Assembly (NCBI RefSeq): GCF_042651965.1
Contig: NZ_JBHSDY010000010.1
Location: 186,001 to 250,000, forward strand
DNA: 64,000 nucleotides
Direction: 5' to 3'
DNA from: Castellaniella hirudinis
GTDB taxonomy: Bacteria > Pseudomonadota > Gammaproteobacteria > Burkholderiales > Burkholderiaceae_B
The stretch's first letter is position 1. Every line of letters starts with the position of its first letter. Shown here in pieces: positions 60,735 through 64,000 of the stretch. A model generated the notes under the pieces. It had not been told where the DNA came from, did not search any database, and saw only the letters and a list, made by a program, of their open reading frames with translations. The translations under genes and the position numbers were made by a program.

Positions 60735-62696
60735 TTGAGCAACGCACGCTACGATGAATCGTCGATTCGCGTCCTCAAGGGACTGGAGCCTGTACGCCAG
60801 CGCCCCGGGATGTATACGCGCACCGATAATCCGCTGCACATCATCCAGGAAGTCATCGACAACGCGGCCGACGAGGCCCTGGCCGGACAGGCCCGCAACA
60901 TCGGGGTGACGCTGCACGCCGACGGCAGCCTGACGGTCGAGGACGACGGCCGCGGCATCCCGGTGGGCGAGCACCCCGAGGAGCACGCGCCCGTGGTCGA
61001 GCTGGTCTTCACCCGCCTGCACGCGGGGGGCAAGTTCAGCAAGGCCGATGGCGGCGCCTATGCCTTTTCGGGCGGCCTGCACGGGGTGGGGGTGTCGGTC
61101 ACCAATGCCCTGTCCACGCGGCTGGAGGTCACCGTCTGGCGCGACGGCGGCGAATGGCGCATCGTCTTTGCCGACGGCAACGTGATCGAACCGCTGGCCC
61201 AGGTGGGCAGCGTCGGCAAGCGGCGTTCCGGCACCCGGGTGCGGGCCTGGCCGGATGCGCGCTATTTCGATCATGCCCAGGTGCCTTTGGGTGAACTGGA
61301 ACACGCGCTGCGCAGCAAGGCGGTGCTGCTGCCGGGCACGCGGGTGACGCTGGCGCTGGAAAAGAGCGGCCAGCGGCGCGAATGGCATTACGAGTCCGGC
61401 CTGCGCGGCTATCTGGACGAGGCCCTGGGCGGTGCGCCGACGCTGGCGCCGCTGTTCGAGGGCGCCCAGTACGCGGACCCGGATGATGAGCAGTTCTCGC
61501 CGGGCGAGGGCGCCCAGTGGGTCGTGGCCTGGACGGAAGAAGGCCCCGTGGTGCGTGAATCCTACGTCAATCTGATTTCCACGACGGCCGGCGGCACCCA
61601 CGAATCGGGCCTGCGCGAGGGCCTGTTCAACGCCGTCAAATCGTTTGCGGAATTGCACAATCTGCTGCCCAAGGGCATCCGGCTGCTGCCCGAAGACGTG
61701 TACGCGCGCGCCAGCTTCATTTTGTCGGCCAAGATCCTGGATCCGCAGTTCCAGGGCCAGATCAAGGAACGTCTGAACAGCCGCGACGCGGTGCGCCTGG
61801 TGGGCGGATTCCTGCGCAATGCGCTGGAACTGTGGCTGCATGCCAACGTGGAGTTCGGCAAAAAGATCGCCGAGCTGGCCATCGGCCAGGCGCAGGCCCG
61901 TTCGCGCGCCGCGCGCAAGGTCGAAAAGCGCAAGGGTTCGGGCGTGGCGGTGCTGCCGGGCAAACTCACCGATTGCGAATCGACGGACGTGAACCGCACC
62001 GAGGTCTTTCTGGTCGAGGGCGATTCGGCGGGCGGTTCGGCCAAGATGGGCCGCGACAAGGAATTCCAGGCCATCCTGCCGCTGCGCGGCAAGATCCTGA
62101 ACGCCTGGGAGGTCGAGCGCGACCGGCTGTTTGCCAACCAGGAAATCCATGACATCTCCGTGGCCATCGGCGTCGATCCGCATGGTCCCGGCCAGGAACC
62201 CGACCTGTCGGGCCTGCGCTACGGCCGCATCTGCATCCTGTCGGATGCGGACGTGGACGGCGCGCACATCCAGGTGCTGCTGCTGACCCTGTTCCTGCGC
62301 CACTTCCCGCGCCTGATCGAGACCGGCCACGTCTACATCGCCCGTCCGCCGCTGTTCCGCGTGGACGTGCCGGCGGCCGGCAAGCGTCCGGCGCGCAAGC
62401 TCTACTGCCTGGATCAGGCGGAACTGGATTCGGTGCTGGACAAGCTGCGCGGCGAAGGCCTGCGCGAGGGCGGCTGGCGCATCAGCCGCTTCAAGGGCCT
62501 GGGCGAGATGAATGCCGAACAACTCTGGGACACGACGCTGAACCCGGACACCCGCCGTCTGGCGCAGGTGCGCCACGGCGACGAGGGCCTGACGGCCTCG
62601 GCGCGCATGTTCGACATGCTGATGGCGCGCGGCGAAGCCGCCCAGCGGCGCGGCTGGTTGGAAGAAAAGGGCAATCTGGCCGACGTGGATGTGTAA
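60735..62696 (+). CDS. parE: DNA topoisomerase IV subunit B
   Basis: The 653-aa GHKL ATPase subunit of topoisomerase IV decatenates chromosomes. It has VLKGLEPVRQRPGMYT, EVIDNAADEALAG (Mg/ATP glutamate and asparagine), DDGRGIPVG, GGLHGVGVSVTNALS and the Toprim VEGDSAGGSAKMGRD with SDADVDGAHI. No ATG gives the family N-terminus. The TTG at 60735 (SNARYDESSIRVLKG) follows CGGAA and is chosen; another TTG at 60708 would add nine residues. parC follows after 9 nt. Confidence 0.95.
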   Translation: MSNARYDESSIRVLKGLEPVRQRPGMYTRTDNPLHIIQEVIDNAADEALAGQARNIGVTLHADGSLTVEDDGRGIPVGEHPEEHAPVVELVFTRLHAGGKFSKADGGAYAFSGGLHGVGVSVTNALSTRLEVTVWRDGGEWRIVFADGNVIEPLAQVGSVGKRRSGTRVRAWPDARYFDHAQVPLGELEHALRSKAVLLPGTRVTLALEKSGQRREWHYESGLRGYLDEALGGAPTLAPLFEGAQYADPDDEQFSPGEGAQWVVAWTEEGPVVRESYVNLISTTAGGTHESGLREGLFNAVKSFAELHNLLPKGIRLLPEDVYARASFILSAKILDPQFQGQIKERLNSRDAVRLVGGFLRNALELWLHANVEFGKKIAELAIGQAQARSRAARKVEKRKGSGVAVLPGKLTDCESTDVNRTEVFLVEGDSAGGSAKMGRDKEFQAILPLRGKILNAWEVERDRLFANQEIHDISVAIGVDPHGPGQEPDLSGLRYGRICILSDADVDGAHIQVLLLTLFLRHFPRLIETGHVYIARPPLFRVDVPAAGKRPARKLYCLDQAELDSVLDKLRGEGLREGGWRISRFKGLGEMNAEQLWDTTLNPDTRRLAQVRHGDEGLTASARMFDMLMARGEAAQRRGWLEEKGNLADVDV

Positions 62697-62705
62697 AGGA
62701 CTGGA

Positions 62706-64000
62706 ATGGATTTGAATCAGACTGAATTGCCGGACGGCGGGGATGACGACGGCCTGGTGCTGGCGCGCTACGCCGAGCAGGCCTATCTGGACTACGCCGT
62801 GTCGGTGGTGCGCGGTCGCGCGCTGCCGGAGGTGTCCGACGGCCAGAAACCGGTGCAGCGCCGCATTTTGTACGCCATGGACGCCATGGGCCTGGGGCCG
62901 CAGGCCCGGCCGGTGAAATCCGCCCGCGTGGTCGGTGACGTGCTGGGCAAATACCACCCGCACGGCGACCAGGCGGCCTACGACGCCATGGTGCGGATGG
63001 CGCAGGATTTCGCGCTGCGCTATCCCTTGATCGACGGGCAGGGCAACTTCGGTTCGCGCGACGGCGACAATGCCGCCGCCATGCGCTACACCGAGGCCCG
63101 CCTGACGCCGTTCTCCCGCTTGCTGCTGGACGAACTGGACGAAGGCACGGTCGATTTCACGCCCAACTATGACGGCAGCCAGGAAGAGCCCGTGTGCCTG
63201 CCGGCGCGCCTGCCCATCATGCTGCTGAACGGCGCTTCGGGCATCGCGGTGGGCATGGCCACGGAAATCCCCTCGCATAATCTGCGCGAGGTCGCGCGTG
63301 CCTGCGTGGCCCTGCTGCGCAAGCCGGCCTTGTCCGACGAGGACTTGTTCGCCCTGGTGCCGGGACCGGATTTCCCCGGCGGCGGCCAGATCATCACGCC
63401 GGCCGAGGACATCGCCCAGATCTACGCCGGCGGCCGGGGCAGCCTGAAAGCCCGCGCGCGCTGGCATTTCGAGGACATGGCGCGCGGCCAGTGGCAACTG
63501 GTGGTCACCGAACTGCCGCCCGGCGCCTCGGCGCAGAAAATCCTGGAAACCATCGAGGACCTGACCAATCCCAAGCCGCGCGCCGGCAAGAAATCCCTGT
63601 CGGCCGAACAGCAGCAGACCAAGGCGCTGGTGCTGAACATGCTGGACTCGGTGCGTGACGAATCCGGCAAGCAGGATCCCGTGCGGCTGGTGTTCGAGCC
63701 CAAGACCAGCCGCATCGACCGCGACGAGTTCGTCAACATGCTGCTGGTCCGGACCGGGCTGGAAGGCAATGTGTCGATCAATCTGGTGTGCATCGACACC
63801 GACGGGCGGCCCGGCCAGCGCAGCCTGCGCCAGGTCCTGGCGTCCTGGCTGGATTTCCGCGCGCAGACGGTCACGCGGCGCACCCGCCATCGCCTGGACA
63901 AGGTGCTGGACCGCATCCACATCCTGGAAGGCCGCAGCATCGTCTACCTGAACGTGGACGAGGTCATCCGCACCATCCGCGAGGCGGACGAGCCCCGCGC
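62706..64000 (+). CDS. parC: DNA topoisomerase IV subunit A (partial, runs off the window)
   Basis: The first 431 codons are visible. The protein opens with a short acidic tail, then EQAYLDYAVSVVRGRALPEVSDGQKPVQRR. The DNA-cleaving tyrosine is Y128 in AAMRYTEARL. The winged-helix and tower region follows (PIMLLNGASGIAVGMATEIPSHN, FPGGGQIITPAE). In the quinolone-determining region the sequence is YHPHGDQAAYDAM, with Gln where E. coli has Ser80 and Asp for Glu84. AAGGA lies upstream of the ATG, and it is in an operon with parE. The C-terminal DNA-wrapping domain is outside the window. Confidence 0.96.
   Translation, partial: MDLNQTELPDGGDDDGLVLARYAEQAYLDYAVSVVRGRALPEVSDGQKPVQRRILYAMDAMGLGPQARPVKSARVVGDVLGKYHPHGDQAAYDAMVRMAQDFALRYPLIDGQGNFGSRDGDNAAAMRYTEARLTPFSRLLLDELDEGTVDFTPNYDGSQEEPVCLPARLPIMLLNGASGIAVGMATEIPSHNLREVARACVALLRKPALSDEDLFALVPGPDFPGGGQIITPAEDIAQIYAGGRGSLKARARWHFEDMARGQWQLVVTELPPGASAQKILETIEDLTNPKPRAGKKSLSAEQQQTKALVLNMLDSVRDESGKQDPVRLVFEPKTSRIDRDEFVNMLLVRTGLEGNVSINLVCIDTDGRPGQRSLRQVLASWLDFRAQTVTRRTRHRLDKVLDRIHILEGRSIVYLNVDEVIRTIREADEPR

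Noticed and set aside
60636..63920. Minus-strand open frame of 1094 codons opposite parE/parC
   Set aside because: Antisense to topoisomerase IV genes; no family resemblance, and biased composition.

Overview
The window is GC-rich and densely coded, with short intergenic gaps and many ATGA stop/start overlaps. Housekeeping genes (trxA-rho-gdhA, parE/parC, glnE next to yhdP, clpB) and their arrangement suggest a betaproteobacterium, most likely Alcaligenaceae-like (Bordetella/Achromobacter/Castellaniella relatives). That placement is inferred from protein style and gene order, not from a search.

Region 1 (about 0.1-18.6 kb) is a creatinine/creatine/sarcosine catabolic island. A GlxA/AraC-type regulator is divergent from creatinase. 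Then come an MHS-family transporter, a D-serine dehydratase homologue, an alanine-racemase-family gene, an NCS1 permease and creatininase. A convergent purU and a second GlxA/AraC regulator follow, and the complete heterotetrameric sarcosine oxidase (soxB-D-A-G) closes the island. The implied route is creatinine -> creatine -> sarcosine + urea -> glycine + 5,10-methylene-THF. The racemase/dehydratase pair could drain the resulting L-serine to pyruvate through D-serine, and PurU could recycle formyl-THF. About 60 bp of upstream sequence is conserved in front of both creatinase and the NCS1 permease, which points to co-regulation. A lower-GC AbiEi/AbiEii-type toxin-antitoxin pair with a strong palindromic operator-promoter sits between the second regulator and soxB.

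Region 2 (18.7-21.5 kb, minus strand) is a class III (anaerobic) ribonucleotide reductase locus. The glycyl-radical C-terminus of NrdD is encoded by its own 60-codon gene, followed by nrdG. Two NrdR-box-like palindromes 31 bp apart overlap the nrdD promoter.

Region 3 (21.6-31 kb, minus strand) is a catabolic operon: a GntR regulator, a DapA-family lyase, a DAO-type FAD oxidoreductase, a betaine-type ABC importer (binding protein, ATPase, two permeases) and an aldehyde dehydrogenase. A paralogous GntR gene lies upstream. The gene set resembles hydroxyproline-type catabolism, but the substrate is not known.

Region 4 (31-50.9 kb) is mixed: a PaiB-like FMN protein, small conserved proteins, a 165-bp MITE-like repeat, a YafJ-type amidotransferase, a P450, clpB with a heat-shock-type promoter, a ClsC-like phospholipase D protein, the qorB/HxlR pair and an MFS/MocR pair. 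It ends with a MocR regulator divergent from a CitE-like lyase, a GST and a full TRAP transporter.

Region 5 (50.9-64 kb) begins with a 101-bp element bounded by perfect 23-bp inverted repeats and continues with core genes: glnE, yhdP, gdhA, rho, trxA, parE and the start of parC, which runs off the window. No tRNA, rRNA, CRISPR array or insertion sequence was recognised.
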